This document shows positions 1 to 7,429 of a stretch of 61,244 nucleotides of DNA, piece after piece. The notes below the pieces were generated by a model. The model saw nothing but the letters and a program-made list of their open reading frames with translations. It did no database searches and was not told the DNA's origin. The stretch is from Gemmatimonadota bacterium (GTDB lineage: Bacteria > Gemmatimonadota > Gemmatimonadetes > Longimicrobiales > Gaopeijiaceae). Each line of letters starts with the position of its first letter. Position 1 is the first letter of the stretch. The stretch covers positions 1 through 61,244 of the forward strand of contig JADFSR010000023.1 in the NCBI GenBank assembly GCA_022560615.1, written 5' to 3'. Position numbers and translations under genes: made by a program.

Positions 1-222
1 GCCTTCAAGCTGCGTTCCGGCCTGTCGCGCCTTTTCGAGCAGCGCGAATTCAGCGTGCGCTCCGAGAATCTCACCACGATGCGCTCGATGCAGCTCCTGA
101 CCCGTCGATGAGCAGAGGATAGCACCCACAAACGGATGGATGCGGTTGTCTTCACTTTGTGAGAGCTTCGCTTCCTCGATGGTCTGTGTCATCAGGGAAT
201 ACTTCAGGTCATCTGGAATCAC
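1..222 (-). CDS. Deaminase-fold protein, N-terminal part (runs off left edge)
   Basis: The first 74 residues of a gene that continues beyond the left edge. It reads from a GTG at 222, with an AGGGAG ribosome-site-like stretch about ten bases upstream and an in-frame stop just before it. The protein carries the segment IHPFVGAIL, then AHRGE, then HAEFALLEK. A VG-containing strand followed by a His-Ala-Glu zinc/catalytic motif and a helix is the pattern of cytidine/deoxycytidylate deaminase-fold enzymes. The second half of the zinc site (PCxxC) would lie outside the window, so activity cannot be judged. A later ATG at 192 is possible. Substrate unknown: nucleotide, tRNA/DNA editing or another base are all open. 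It lies in a gene-poor strip next to a tRNA integration scar, so it may belong to acquired DNA. Confidence 0.6.
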   Translation of the reverse strand, partial: MIPDDLKYSLMTQTIEEAKLSQSEDNRIHPFVGAILCSSTGQELHRAHRGEILGAHAEFALLEKARQAGTQLEG

Positions 223-302
223 TCTGATTCAACTCCCTATTCTCACCCGGCAGCTTGGCGCTTAACGTCTGTATCTCCGCACTACCCCTAACCCCCCAAA
301 AC

Positions 303-355
303 CCGGGGATCTCCGAAGTACGCAAGACCTGATCTAGGCCGGGGATCTGCGAAGT
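303..355. repeat. Pair of 17-bp direct repeats, 36 bp apart
   Basis: CCGGGGATCTNCGAAGT occurs at 303-319 and 339-355 with a single varying base. It lies in the non-coding strip between the deaminase-like gene and the tRNA-Pro remnant. Role unknown; direct repeats like this are common near recombination sites and regulatory regions. Confidence 0.5.
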
Positions 356-608
356 GGTGCGGATAATGCCTTATAGTGGGCTGTTGATCTTTTGTTCACG
401 CCGGGGTGTGCCGGGTGAGCGGCCGGACCTCACCACGCGTGGGCGGTTCCCGGCATCCCCTCCCAGACAGCCGCTACCGCCAAATCGCCCGCCATTGGGA
501 CGAGCCCAAATGGGCGCGTGGTGGGCACAGACCGGCCGAAACAGGACGAAAAGACCCGAAACGAGACGAAGCGCCCGAACGCAGAAAGTCCCGTCTCCGT
601 GGAGGAAA

Positions 609-640
609 CGGGGCCTTCCGAGTGATTCAGAAAGGCCCCG
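609..640. terminator. Strong hairpin, possible terminator
   Basis: CGGGGCCTT at 609-617 pairs perfectly with AAGGCCCCG at 632-640 around a 14-nt loop. No clear T-run follows on either strand, so intrinsic termination is only a guess. The rest of 223-799 shows no convincing gene on either strand. Confidence 0.3.
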
Positions 641-709
641 CTCTAAGCCAAAGACCGGTGTTCCTTGCCGGGTCGAGGACGCGGAAAGAGCGGCCGAAAT
701 CGAGACTCT

Positions 710-731
710 GTGGTGACTATGTGGTGACTCC
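710..731. repeat. Two 11-bp-phased GTGGTGACT repeats, possible recombinase arm sites
   Basis: GTGGTGACT is present at 710-718 and again at 721-729, exactly 11 bp (about one helical turn) apart and about 75-95 bp from the tRNA-Pro remnant. Short helically phased direct repeats at this distance from a tRNA core are typical of arm-type binding sites of tyrosine recombinases. This is an inference: no integrase gene lies in the window. Confidence 0.35.
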
Positions 732-799
732 TCTCCATTGAGGATCCCCAAATGACAGACGTCGCAGCGACGTAAACCACTGCGAGGCTTCTCTTTACT

Positions 800-1072
800 T
801 CAATCGGGGCGCCCGGATTTGAACCGGGGACCCCCTGCTCCCAAAGCAGAGATGCTCGCGATCACGAAGCCGGTCTCCGGCATCCACGCCCCCGCTGCAG
901 TGATATCGTCCAGAGCCAGAAGATCAAACAGTGTGATCGTCACGAGTGCGATCGCGGAGCCCAAGCGACGGACGGAGCCGGTCGAAGGCGCTCCTGTGAG
1001 TGGCTTATCGTAGTCCACATCGCCATTCTGGTCCGGAAGGAGCCCAACCACGGAGGCACCCCATGTCAGCAC
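800..1072 (-). CDS. Possible small membrane protein whose 3' end is the tRNA remnant
   Basis: An open frame of about 90 codons. Its middle reads like a short membrane protein: a basic RR followed by a hydrophobic helix (about residues 37-52), then LALDDITAAG and another hydrophobic stretch (about 66-78). The last 15 or so codons are the tRNA-Pro fragment read as protein (PRFKSGRPD), so the natural C-terminus has been replaced or lost. No convincing ribosome site was found, and the annotated start overlaps the start of the divergent gene at 1063. It may be a truncated relic or chance; function unknown. Confidence 0.25.
   Translation of the reverse strand: MLTWGASVVGLLPDQNGDVDYDKPLTGAPSTGSVRRLGSAIALVTITLFDLLALDDITAAGAWMPETGFVIASISALGAGGPRFKSGRPD
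804..850 (-). other. 3' half of a tRNA-Pro(UGG) gene, probable integration scar
   Basis: Reading on the minus strand, bases 850 to 804 give an anticodon stem-loop with loop TTTGGGA (anticodon TGG, proline), a variable loop, a 5-bp T stem (CCCGG/CCGGG) around TTCAAAT, the acceptor strand CGCCCCG and discriminator A. No matching D arm or 5' acceptor strand (CGGGGCG) lies at the right distance, and no CCA is encoded. Integrases that use tRNA genes leave exactly this kind of 3' fragment at one end of the inserted element. The sequence therefore looks like an attachment-site remnant rather than a working tRNA. A palindrome (ACGTCGC/GCGACGT near 761-775) lies just 3' of it. Confidence 0.65.
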
Positions 1073-1536
1073 CGACTTCCCGCACTCCTGCCGCCCTCGG
1101 CCTCGCCACCGTCCTCGTCCTGTCCCTCACGGCGTTCGTCACCCGTCACGACGCCGCGCCGACGAGTCTCCAGGTCGAGCCGTTCCCCGTCGAGTACTAC
1201 TACAAGGTCCGTTGGGGCCATTTCGAGGAGTGGCTCGAGCTGTACAAGAAGAACCACTATCCGGTCCTCGAGAGGCTCCAAGAGCTGGGCGACATCGTCG
1301 AGATGTCGGCCTCGTCCCCGTTCTACCACGCCGGGGAGGGCACCCGCTGGGACTTCCGCTTTACGATCGTTTGGCGGAACGCCGAGGTCGCGCACGCGGA
1401 GCGCGACACCGAGCCGATCCTCCGCGAGCTGTACCCCGACAGGGAGACGTTCACGGCGGAGGAGCAGCGGCGGTTTCAGCTCCTCGAAGAGCACCTCGAC
1501 GTTCCAGTGGTTCCCTACGACCTCACCCAATGGTGA
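1063..1536 (+). CDS. Exported or membrane-anchored protein of unknown function
   Basis: 157 residues. The ATG at 1063 has GGAGG six bases upstream, which fixes the start inside a longer open frame. Residues 1-30 form a signal peptide or single membrane anchor. The rest is soluble, acidic and rich in Trp, Tyr, Glu and Arg, with KVRWGHFEEWLELYKKNHYP near residue 50. The composition suggests a small alpha/beta domain of the dimeric ferredoxin-like type, but no motif identifies a function. A short gap (72 bp) separates it from the DUF2784-type membrane gene downstream, so the two may share a transcript. Confidence 0.75.
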   Translation: MSAPTSRTPAALGLATVLVLSLTAFVTRHDAAPTSLQVEPFPVEYYYKVRWGHFEEWLELYKKNHYPVLERLQELGDIVEMSASSPFYHAGEGTRWDFRFTIVWRNAEVAHAERDTEPILRELYPDRETFTAEEQRRFQLLEEHLDVPVVPYDLTQW

Positions 1537-1608
1537 TCGGACACCGCCCGACGCGCCGTCCGGAGATTCCCCGACGACGAGGGTCAGCCCGACCCGATTT
1601 GCCCCGGC

Positions 1609-1989
1609 ATGATCTACGGACTGCTCGCTGACCTCGTACTCGCGCTGCACGCGCTCTTCGTTGTGTTCGTCGTCCTCGGAGGGTTGCTGGCACTGCGCTG
1701 GCGTCGCGCGGCGTTCGTCCACGTACCGTGCGCCCTGTGGGGGGCATGGGTCGAGCTGGTGGGCTGGATCTGCCCGCTGACCCCTCTCGAGGTCTCCTTG
1801 CGACAGCAGGCCGGTGAGGGCGGCTACGCCGGCGGCTTCCTCGAGCAGTACCTCGTTCCGATCCTGTATCCCGGCGATCTGACGCGCGGCATCCAGATCG
1901 GGCTCGGCGTCTTCGTGCTGGTCCTGAACGTCGCCATCTATGCGGCCGTGATGCGGCAGTGGAGGCGCTCGCGGACGGACGGCGTTTGA
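1609..1989 (+). CDS. DUF2784-type membrane protein
   Basis: 126 residues with three likely membrane helices (about 5-30, 36-57 and 98-120). The central signature ALWGAWVELVGWICPLTPLE, followed by an RQQAGEGGYAGGFLEQYL segment and YPGDLTRG, is characteristic of the DUF2784 family of small inner-membrane proteins. Its length matches the family. Biochemical role is unknown for the family. The C-terminus is basic (RQWRRSRTDG) and faces convergently the PQQ dehydrogenase gene, whose stop lies 35 bp away. Confidence 0.85.
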   Translation: MIYGLLADLVLALHALFVVFVVLGGLLALRWRRAAFVHVPCALWGAWVELVGWICPLTPLEVSLRQQAGEGGYAGGFLEQYLVPILYPGDLTRGIQIGLGVFVLVLNVAIYAAVMRQWRRSRTDGV

Positions 1990-2024
1990 GCGCGACGCAG
2001 GCCCGGCCGACCTCCCCCCTGCAA

Positions 2025-3746
2025 CTACCCTCCCAGCGCGAACACCCAGATCACCCCACCCTGGGGCACGAACGTCTCTGTTCCGCGGTCGGCGTCGACC
2101 CGTCGCTGCATCGATGCCGCGTCCACGCCAAAGCCCGACTGGACGGCGATGTACTGCACGCCATCGACCATGTAGGACGACGGCACCCCGATGACACCGG
2201 AGTTGGTTCGCTGCTGCCAGAGCTGGTCACCTGTGCGCGCATCGAACGCGCGGAAGTAGCGATCGCTGGTGCCGCCCATGAAGACGAGATTTCCGGCGGT
2301 CGTCATCACGGGGCCCCAGTTCGGGGAGTCGAATTCGCGTGTCCACACTTCCTCGCCGGTGTCTATGTTCCAGGCTTGCAGCTCGCCGATGTGCTCCGCT
2401 CCCGGCCACACGGTCAGATCCGTGTCGGCCCCGATGAACGCCCGGCCTGGGCGGTACGTGACCTCCCGACCCTCGATCGACCCGCACAGATTCTCGTTGG
2501 CGGGGATGTATAGCAGACCGGTACCCGGATTGTAGGCCGCGGGCGGCCAGTCCTTGCCACCCCAGAGTGAAGGGCAGAAGTCGGCCTGGAAGCCGGTGCT
2601 GGGCTTCCTGAGTTGGTCGTACGTCGGCCGACCCGTCTCTGGGTCTATGTTGATGAAGACGTTCTGGCGCACATACGGCCAGGCGTCAACGAACGAGATC
2701 GCATCCGCGCTGCGCTCGAGCAGCCACAGGTACCCGTTGCGGCCCGGGTGCACGAGAGCCGGAAACGTCCGCCCGTCGCGCTCGACATCGATCAGAAGAG
2801 GCGTCGAGACCTCGTCCCAATCCCACGACCCGTTCCAATGGTACTGGTGATGGCCGACGAGCTCGCCGGTATCGACGTTGAGCGCGACGACAGAATTGGA
2901 ATAGAGGTTGTCCCCGGGTCGGACGTCCCCCATCCACGGACCGGGATTGCCGGTGCCCCAGTACGTCAGGCCCAACTCGGGATCGTAGTGCCCTGTGAGC
3001 CACACGGCGGCGCCTCCGGTCTGCCACGCGTCGCCCCACCAACTCTCGTTCCCCGGCTCGTCCGGGGCCGGCACGGTGTGGGTCCTCCACACCTCCTCGC
3101 CGGTCTCGGTATCGAGCGCTACTACGAAGCCGCGGATGCCGAGCTCACCGCCCGAGACGCCGACCATGACTTTCCCACGCGCGGTGAGCGGCGCGAGCGT
3201 CATGTAGTACCCTCTGGCATTGTCCGCGACGGACTCGTCCCAGACTACTTCCCCCGTCGCTGCGTCGAGCGCGACGATCCGGGCGTCGAGCGTTGCCATG
3301 TAAACTTTGTCGCCGAACAACGCCACTCCGCGATTCGTGTAGTGAAAGCCGATCACGTCCTCCGGCATCTCGTGCTCGTACAACCAGAGCAGATCGCCCG
3401 TCCGCGCGTCGATCGCGATCACCTGATTGCCCGGCGTGGTGACGAACATCACGCCGTCGTTGACGATCGCCGGCGCCTCGTGGCCGCTGTTCACGCCGGT
3501 GGAGAACGACCAGACGGGGACCAGGTCGGCAACGTTGTCCGCGTCGATTTGATCGAGCGGGCTGTAGCCCCAGCCGTCGTAGGTGCCTCGGTAAAAGAGC
3601 CAGTTCTCGGGCTCGGGGTTTTCCAGACGCTCGTCGGTGACCGGTCGATACGGTTCCGCGGTCTGCTGAGCTGTCGCTTCACGAGGCACGAGCAGGCCGG
3701 CCGCGATCATTACCATGGTCGTGCAACAGCATCGGTCGAGCTTCAT
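2025..3746 (-). CDS. Exported PQQ-dependent dehydrogenase (quinoprotein)
   Basis: 573 residues. ATG at 3746 (preceded by an in-frame GTG) follows GGGGG about seven bases upstream. A signal peptide ends near residue 27 (ATAQ). The mature protein is an eight-bladed propeller of tryptophan-docking repeats such as DARTGDLLWLY and DAATGEVVWDE, as in methanol/ethanol dehydrogenases and membrane glucose-dehydrogenase-like quinoproteins; WNGSWDWDEVS lies where the catalytic Asp of the family sits. The vicinal Cys-Cys pair of methanol dehydrogenase is not evident, and there is no C-terminal cytochrome c domain. Substrate (alcohol or sugar) cannot be told. It is the last gene of a minus-strand operon behind a Rieske protein, which may carry its electrons. 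Confidence 0.85.
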   Translation of the reverse strand: MKLDRCCCTTMVMIAAGLLVPREATAQQTAEPYRPVTDERLENPEPENWLFYRGTYDGWGYSPLDQIDADNVADLVPVWSFSTGVNSGHEAPAIVNDGVMFVTTPGNQVIAIDARTGDLLWLYEHEMPEDVIGFHYTNRGVALFGDKVYMATLDARIVALDAATGEVVWDESVADNARGYYMTLAPLTARGKVMVGVSGGELGIRGFVVALDTETGEEVWRTHTVPAPDEPGNESWWGDAWQTGGAAVWLTGHYDPELGLTYWGTGNPGPWMGDVRPGDNLYSNSVVALNVDTGELVGHHQYHWNGSWDWDEVSTPLLIDVERDGRTFPALVHPGRNGYLWLLERSADAISFVDAWPYVRQNVFINIDPETGRPTYDQLRKPSTGFQADFCPSLWGGKDWPPAAYNPGTGLLYIPANENLCGSIEGREVTYRPGRAFIGADTDLTVWPGAEHIGELQAWNIDTGEEVWTREFDSPNWGPVMTTAGNLVFMGGTSDRYFRAFDARTGDQLWQQRTNSGVIGVPSSYMVDGVQYIAVQSGFGVDAASMQRRVDADRGTETFVPQGGVIWVFALGG

Positions 3747-3780
3747 CACGTTCCCCCTCAGGTAGCCTGCTGGTTGTCCC

Positions 3781-4428
3781 TCAGCGCCGCCGGAATCCCA
3801 CCCGCCCGAGGAAGCCGCCCCCCGCCATCAGCGTGCCGTCGACGATCTTGAGCGGGAGCGCCGCGAGACGCCGCCGCGCCGGACCTTCCGTCACTTGCCC
3901 GTTGTCGCTCGGGTCGAACTCGGAATCGTGGCAGGGGCACACGAGCTGCAACCCGTCTTCGTTCCAGTCGCTGACGTCACATCCCTCGTGTGTGCATACC
4001 GCCGAATAGGCGACGATTCCTTCCACGGCGCGAGCCGCAGTCTCCTCGGTGAGACTCGAGGGGTCCATGCGCACGAGCATCACCTGATCCAGTCGCGATT
4101 CCGATGCGACATGCGCGCCGTCAGAGTCGGCGGGATACGCGAAGAGCTGGGGGCCGCCGAGCGGGACGTCGGAGGGCGCGATGACCTGGCCCTCCCTATC
4201 ACCGAACGCGAAGACCAGCACGTCGCCTTCGGCCGGGTGCTCGTGCTCCTCGAGCGGCGTAGCGTCAGCCTCGGGCGGTGAGGGCGTTGCGCCAGGCTCC
4301 GCAGCGGACGTGCAGTCCGTCAGCCCGGACGCCAACCCCAGGCCCACGAACGCCTTGAGCGCGGCTCGCCGGTCCATGCCCTCACTCGCCACTTTGTTCG
4401 CCAGCTCCGTCGTCTCGTCGTGTGTCAC
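3781..4428 (-). CDS. Rieske [2Fe-2S] protein with twin-arginine-like leader
   Basis: 215 residues. The GTG start at 4428 overlaps the TGA of the upstream peptidase (GTGA), implying translational coupling; an internal ATG at 4377 is an alternative. Residues 18-40 (DRRAALKAF plus a hydrophobic stretch) resemble a Tat signal, suitable for a protein exported with its cluster. The cluster ligands are plain: CTHEGC and CPCHDSEF, the two Rieske boxes. A Pro/Glu/His-rich linker follows the leader. The gene sits 34 bp ahead of the PQQ dehydrogenase start, so a role as its electron acceptor is a reasonable inference. It is not next to cytochrome b genes, so a bc1 role is less likely. Confidence 0.88.
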   Translation of the reverse strand: MTHDETTELANKVASEGMDRRAALKAFVGLGLASGLTDCTSAAEPGATPSPPEADATPLEEHEHPAEGDVLVFAFGDREGQVIAPSDVPLGGPQLFAYPADSDGAHVASESRLDQVMLVRMDPSSLTEETAARAVEGIVAYSAVCTHEGCDVSDWNEDGLQLVCPCHDSEFDPSDNGQVTEGPARRRLAALPLKIVDGTLMAGGGFLGRVGFRRR

Positions 4429-6632
4429 CTCGCCCCCCCGTTCCCGGCCGCACGCTCCGGCCGGAGGTACATCTCGAACCAGTCGAGCATCCTCTTGTGC
4501 ACGTCGAGCGCGTCGGCGCGCGAGTGCCGATACAGGCTGTGATCGCCCTCCTCGTAGAGCACGAGCGTGGCGGCTTTCCCCAACCGCCTGAGGGCGTAGA
4601 ACATCAGCTCGCCCTCGCCGACCAGAATCGTGTAGTCCTTCACACCGTGCGTGAGCAGCACCGGCGTCTCGACCTCGTCGAGGTGGAAAAAAGCCGACTG
4701 GGACAGGTAGCGCTCCATGAACTCGAACGGGCTGCCCCCCATGCGCGCCTGCCCGGTCTCGATGTTGTCCGAATCGCGGTCCCGGCCGCTCGCCCAGTTG
4801 CGGATGAGATCGGGAGGCGTGGCGCGCGAGACGGCGCAATCGAAGACCTTCGTCTGCGTGATGACGAACGACGTGCCGTACGCGCCGAAGCTGCCACCCC
4901 AGAGACAGAAGCGGTCGTTGGTGAAGCCCATGTCACGCACCATGTCGACCGCGGGCACGACGCTCTTCACATACGACGTGCCGGTCTCGCCGACCTTCAC
5001 CTTCACGTTGGGCATGAGAACGGCGTAGCCGTGAGTCGCGAAGATCTGGTGACGTGCGCTGAAACGATGGATGCTGGGGGTGAGCTTCTCATAGATGTAC
5101 GTGATCACCGGAACACCGTCGGTCGCTCCGGGAGGTCGATACAGGAGCGCGCCCAACCGCTCGCCGTCCGCGTTGTCGAAGTGCAGGAGCTCCGGCTTGC
5201 TGAACGCAAAATCCGTCAACTGCGGGTTGAGCTCGGTCACGCGTGTGCGACGTCCTGTGGTGCCGTCGATAAACCACAGGTCGGACGGCGCGGTCGCCGA
5301 CTGGATCGTCAGCAGGAGCCCGTCGGGAACGGGCATGAGGTTGCCGTACGCCTCCTCGCCGGAAGCCAGCTGAGAGAGTCGCCCCTGCGCGAGCTCGTAG
5401 CGGTACAGCGTCTCGTCATAGGTGCGGTTGTCGACGGCGCGGAAGAAGAGCGAGGATCCGTCCGCGCTCCACACCGGGCCACTCACGTTGTCGTCGAAGT
5501 CCGCCGTGAGGTTGCGGGCCGTGCCGTCCTCGCTCGACACGAGGTACAGATCCATGAACGGCCGGGCGATCGAATACATGCCCGGCTGCGGGGCCTCGAT
5601 CTCGGGGTCGCTGATCGACGGGTCGGCCACCAGGCTCACGAAGCGCGTCCCGTCAGGAGACCACGCGAGGGGCGTAAAACGGGCGCCGGGGCCGGAATCG
5701 AACGGGATACCGCTCCCGCCCTCCGCCGGGCCGGGATCGTTCACTCCGAGCGTCAGCAAGCGACCACGGCTGCGCCACGCCAACCGCCCGTCCGGAAGCC
5801 AGGAGAGTCGCTCGCCGCCGTCGGTGATCTTGCGCGGAGCCCCGCGAGCGTCGATCCGCCAGAGGAACGTCTCGTTACGCTCGCGGCGGGCGATACCCGC
5901 TGTGGCAGGGCTGGGCAGAGCAGCGATCACGTGTCGCCCGTCTGGGGAGACCGCAAAGCGCCGAAGCGGCTGGTCGTCCTCGAGCAGCGTCCGCTCCGTG
6001 CCGTCTCCGACGTCCACGACGGCCAGGCCGGCGCGGCTCCGGTTCGCGAAGAAGGCGTCACCGGGCAGGACCTCATCCGTGCTCTGAAGCACGCGCACGC
6101 GGGCGGGCTCACGCGCCTCCCCGGATGCATCAACAGGCGCCGCCGGTCGTGCGTAGACGACCTGACCGTCGGACACCCACTGGGGGGCCATCGTCGCCTT
6201 CCCAGGGAACGGAGTCCCGACCGTGCGCGTCTCTCCAGTATCGGCACGCCAGACGGCGAGCTGTCCCCCGCCGGCTCGCTCGAAGAAGAACGCCAGGCGT
6301 GAGCCGTCAGGTGAGAAGACCGGGAAGGAGCTACGCTGACCGTCGGAGCCGAGCGCCACGGGCGGACGCGCGGACGGCCCGTCGAGGCTCTGCACGTAGA
6401 CCGTACCCAGGGGGAAACGCTCCAGGATGTTCCACTCTTCTGTCACGTCCGGTAGCATATACGCGATCCGGCCGCCGCCCGAGGCGACGGAGACACCTCC
6501 GCTGATCTGCGCCAGATCGAGCATGTCCTCGGCGGTGAACGGACGAGTCTGCGCTCCGGCAAGCGCCGGAACCGTCGCGCATACACCGACAAGTAGGAGC
6601 GGTACGCCCCCGCGGCACTTCCTGCTGATCAT
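4425..6632 (-). CDS. Exported S9 family (prolyl oligopeptidase-like) peptidase
   Basis: 735 residues. ATG at 6632, chosen because AGAGG lies five bases upstream; a GTG two codons earlier is in frame. A signal peptide ends at ALAGAQ. Residues 30-470 form a beta-propeller with WD40/PD40-like repeats (SPDGSRLAF, SPDGRHV, SPDGTRFVS, SADGSSLFF). The C-terminal alpha/beta-hydrolase domain shows the catalytic triad: Ser in GGSFG (about 581), Asp in HGVKDY (about 666) and His in EGDHSLY (about 698). It should cut short peptides in the periplasm. First gene of the operon with the Rieske and PQQ dehydrogenase genes, an unusual partnership. Confidence 0.92.
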   Translation of the reverse strand: MISRKCRGGVPLLLVGVCATVPALAGAQTRPFTAEDMLDLAQISGGVSVASGGGRIAYMLPDVTEEWNILERFPLGTVYVQSLDGPSARPPVALGSDGQRSSFPVFSPDGSRLAFFFERAGGGQLAVWRADTGETRTVGTPFPGKATMAPQWVSDGQVVYARPAAPVDASGEAREPARVRVLQSTDEVLPGDAFFANRSRAGLAVVDVGDGTERTLLEDDQPLRRFAVSPDGRHVIAALPSPATAGIARRERNETFLWRIDARGAPRKITDGGERLSWLPDGRLAWRSRGRLLTLGVNDPGPAEGGSGIPFDSGPGARFTPLAWSPDGTRFVSLVADPSISDPEIEAPQPGMYSIARPFMDLYLVSSEDGTARNLTADFDDNVSGPVWSADGSSLFFRAVDNRTYDETLYRYELAQGRLSQLASGEEAYGNLMPVPDGLLLTIQSATAPSDLWFIDGTTGRRTRVTELNPQLTDFAFSKPELLHFDNADGERLGALLYRPPGATDGVPVITYIYEKLTPSIHRFSARHQIFATHGYAVLMPNVKVKVGETGTSYVKSVVPAVDMVRDMGFTNDRFCLWGGSFGAYGTSFVITQTKVFDCAVSRATPPDLIRNWASGRDRDSDNIETGQARMGGSPFEFMERYLSQSAFFHLDEVETPVLLTHGVKDYTILVGEGELMFYALRRLGKAATLVLYEEGDHSLYRHSRADALDVHKRMLDWFEMYLRPERAAGNGGAR

Positions 6633-6729
6633 CTCCACCTCTCATCTCCGGCTGTTGCCCGCATCCTACGACCGGAGTCGATGCGCCGCATGTCGTCGCG
6701 TTGGTCGGCGGTGCCCGAGTTCCGAGGTC

Positions 6730-7125
6730 CTACCGTACCACCCGAACCTTCGCCCGATGACCGGGCGCGTCAGCGCTCCGAGCATCACAGGTGAGTAGCG
6801 GACAGTCGAGGGCCTCCGCGAGCGCAACGTACGCGGCGGCGTAAGCGCTCAGGTTGTCGCGCAGCGTCCACATGCGCGACACGAGAATCCCAGCGGAGTG
6901 TCTTTCGACGGGTAGGGCGTCCAGTAGCTCGACTGCCCCGGTCGCCCTCGCGTCCGAGACCGCGCCCGACCGCGCCAAGCGTCGAAACGCCTGCACGACC
7001 TCGACATCGAGCAGATCCGGCGCGAAGAATGAGCCGTCCGGGTCGTCCAGCATTTGCGCCACTACGGCGTCACCACGCTCGCTTCCCATCAGCCACTCCA
7101 CCACGGCAGAGGCGTCCAGGACCAT
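6730..7125 (-). CDS. PIN-domain toxin (VapC-type)
   Basis: 131 residues. The ATG at 7125 overlaps the antitoxin stop as TGATG; a GTG one codon earlier is possible. The acidic PIN residues are visible: D in VLDASAVVEWL, E in LLDVEVVQAF, and D residues in LTCDARSADAPG near the C-terminus. PIN toxins of this group are Mg-dependent RNases that cut tRNA or rRNA. The length is normal and all acidic positions are present, so the protein is probably active. It is paired with the ribbon-helix-helix antitoxin immediately upstream. Confidence 0.88.
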   Translation of the reverse strand: MVLDASAVVEWLMGSERGDAVVAQMLDDPDGSFFAPDLLDVEVVQAFRRLARSGAVSDARATGAVELLDALPVERHSAGILVSRMWTLRDNLSAYAAAYVALAEALDCPLLTCDARSADAPGHRAKVRVVR

Positions 7126-7355
7126 CACCGGGTGTCGCGGTCCTCACGGATGACGTCTGCGGCTGGAGGGGCATCGCACACTGGGCCCAACTCACGAACC
7201 CGCGCCACGATCTCGTCAACGCTCAGCCGCCGTATCTCTTTCTGCAGTGCTCGTAGCGCTAGATCGGAGAGCGTTACCCCCTCGAGGGCCGCCTTGGCCT
7301 TGGCTCGGCGGTGCAGCTCCTCCGGCACATTGCGAATCTGGATCATGACAGACAT
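7125..7355 (-). CDS. Ribbon-helix-helix antitoxin partner of the PIN toxin
   Basis: 76 residues from ATG 7355. An ATG at 7346 (starting MIQIRN) and a far upstream one at 7385 are alternatives. MIQIRNVPEELHRRAKAKAA followed by EGVTLSDLALRAL is the Arc/CopG-like fold of FitA/VapB antitoxins: a DNA-binding beta-strand, then two helices. The acidic C-terminal tail (PPAADVIREDRD) would wrap the toxin. No ribosome site precedes the start, while a near-consensus -35 and a palindrome do, so the mRNA may be leaderless and the operon autorepressed. Confidence 0.85.
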   Translation of the reverse strand: MSVMIQIRNVPEELHRRAKAKAALEGVTLSDLALRALQKEIRRLSVDEIVARVRELGPVCDAPPAADVIREDRDTR

Positions 7356-7390
7356 GTGACTAGCATGTGCACATGCGTTCGGCATGTCAA
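7352..7390 (-). promoter_or_regulatory. Promoter/operator of the vapBC-type operon
   Basis: Minus strand carries a perfect -35 box TTGACA at 7390-7385. A perfect 14-bp palindrome GCATGTGCACATGC at 7363-7376 sits in the spacer, and a second ACATGT palindrome at 7352-7357 overlaps the ATG at 7355. A palindrome between promoter boxes is the usual operator position for toxin-antitoxin autoregulation. The -10 is weak (ATGCTA at 7366-7361). Confidence 0.55.
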
Positions 7391-7429
7391 TCGGGATCGT
7401 GGTCTACGACGATTGCTCCGATGACGCGG

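Noticed and set aside
354-716. Plus-strand frame of 120 codons in the left strip
   Set aside because: Arg/Pro-rich composition, no motif, and it spans the hairpin at 609-640.
804-895. A complete tRNA-Pro gene
   Set aside because: A CGGGGGCG near 887-894 could pose as the 5' acceptor strand, but the spacing is about 16 nt too long and no D arm forms.
5422-6087. Long plus-strand frames opposite the S9 peptidase
   Set aside because: Typical high-GC antisense shadows of a gene with clear catalytic motifs.
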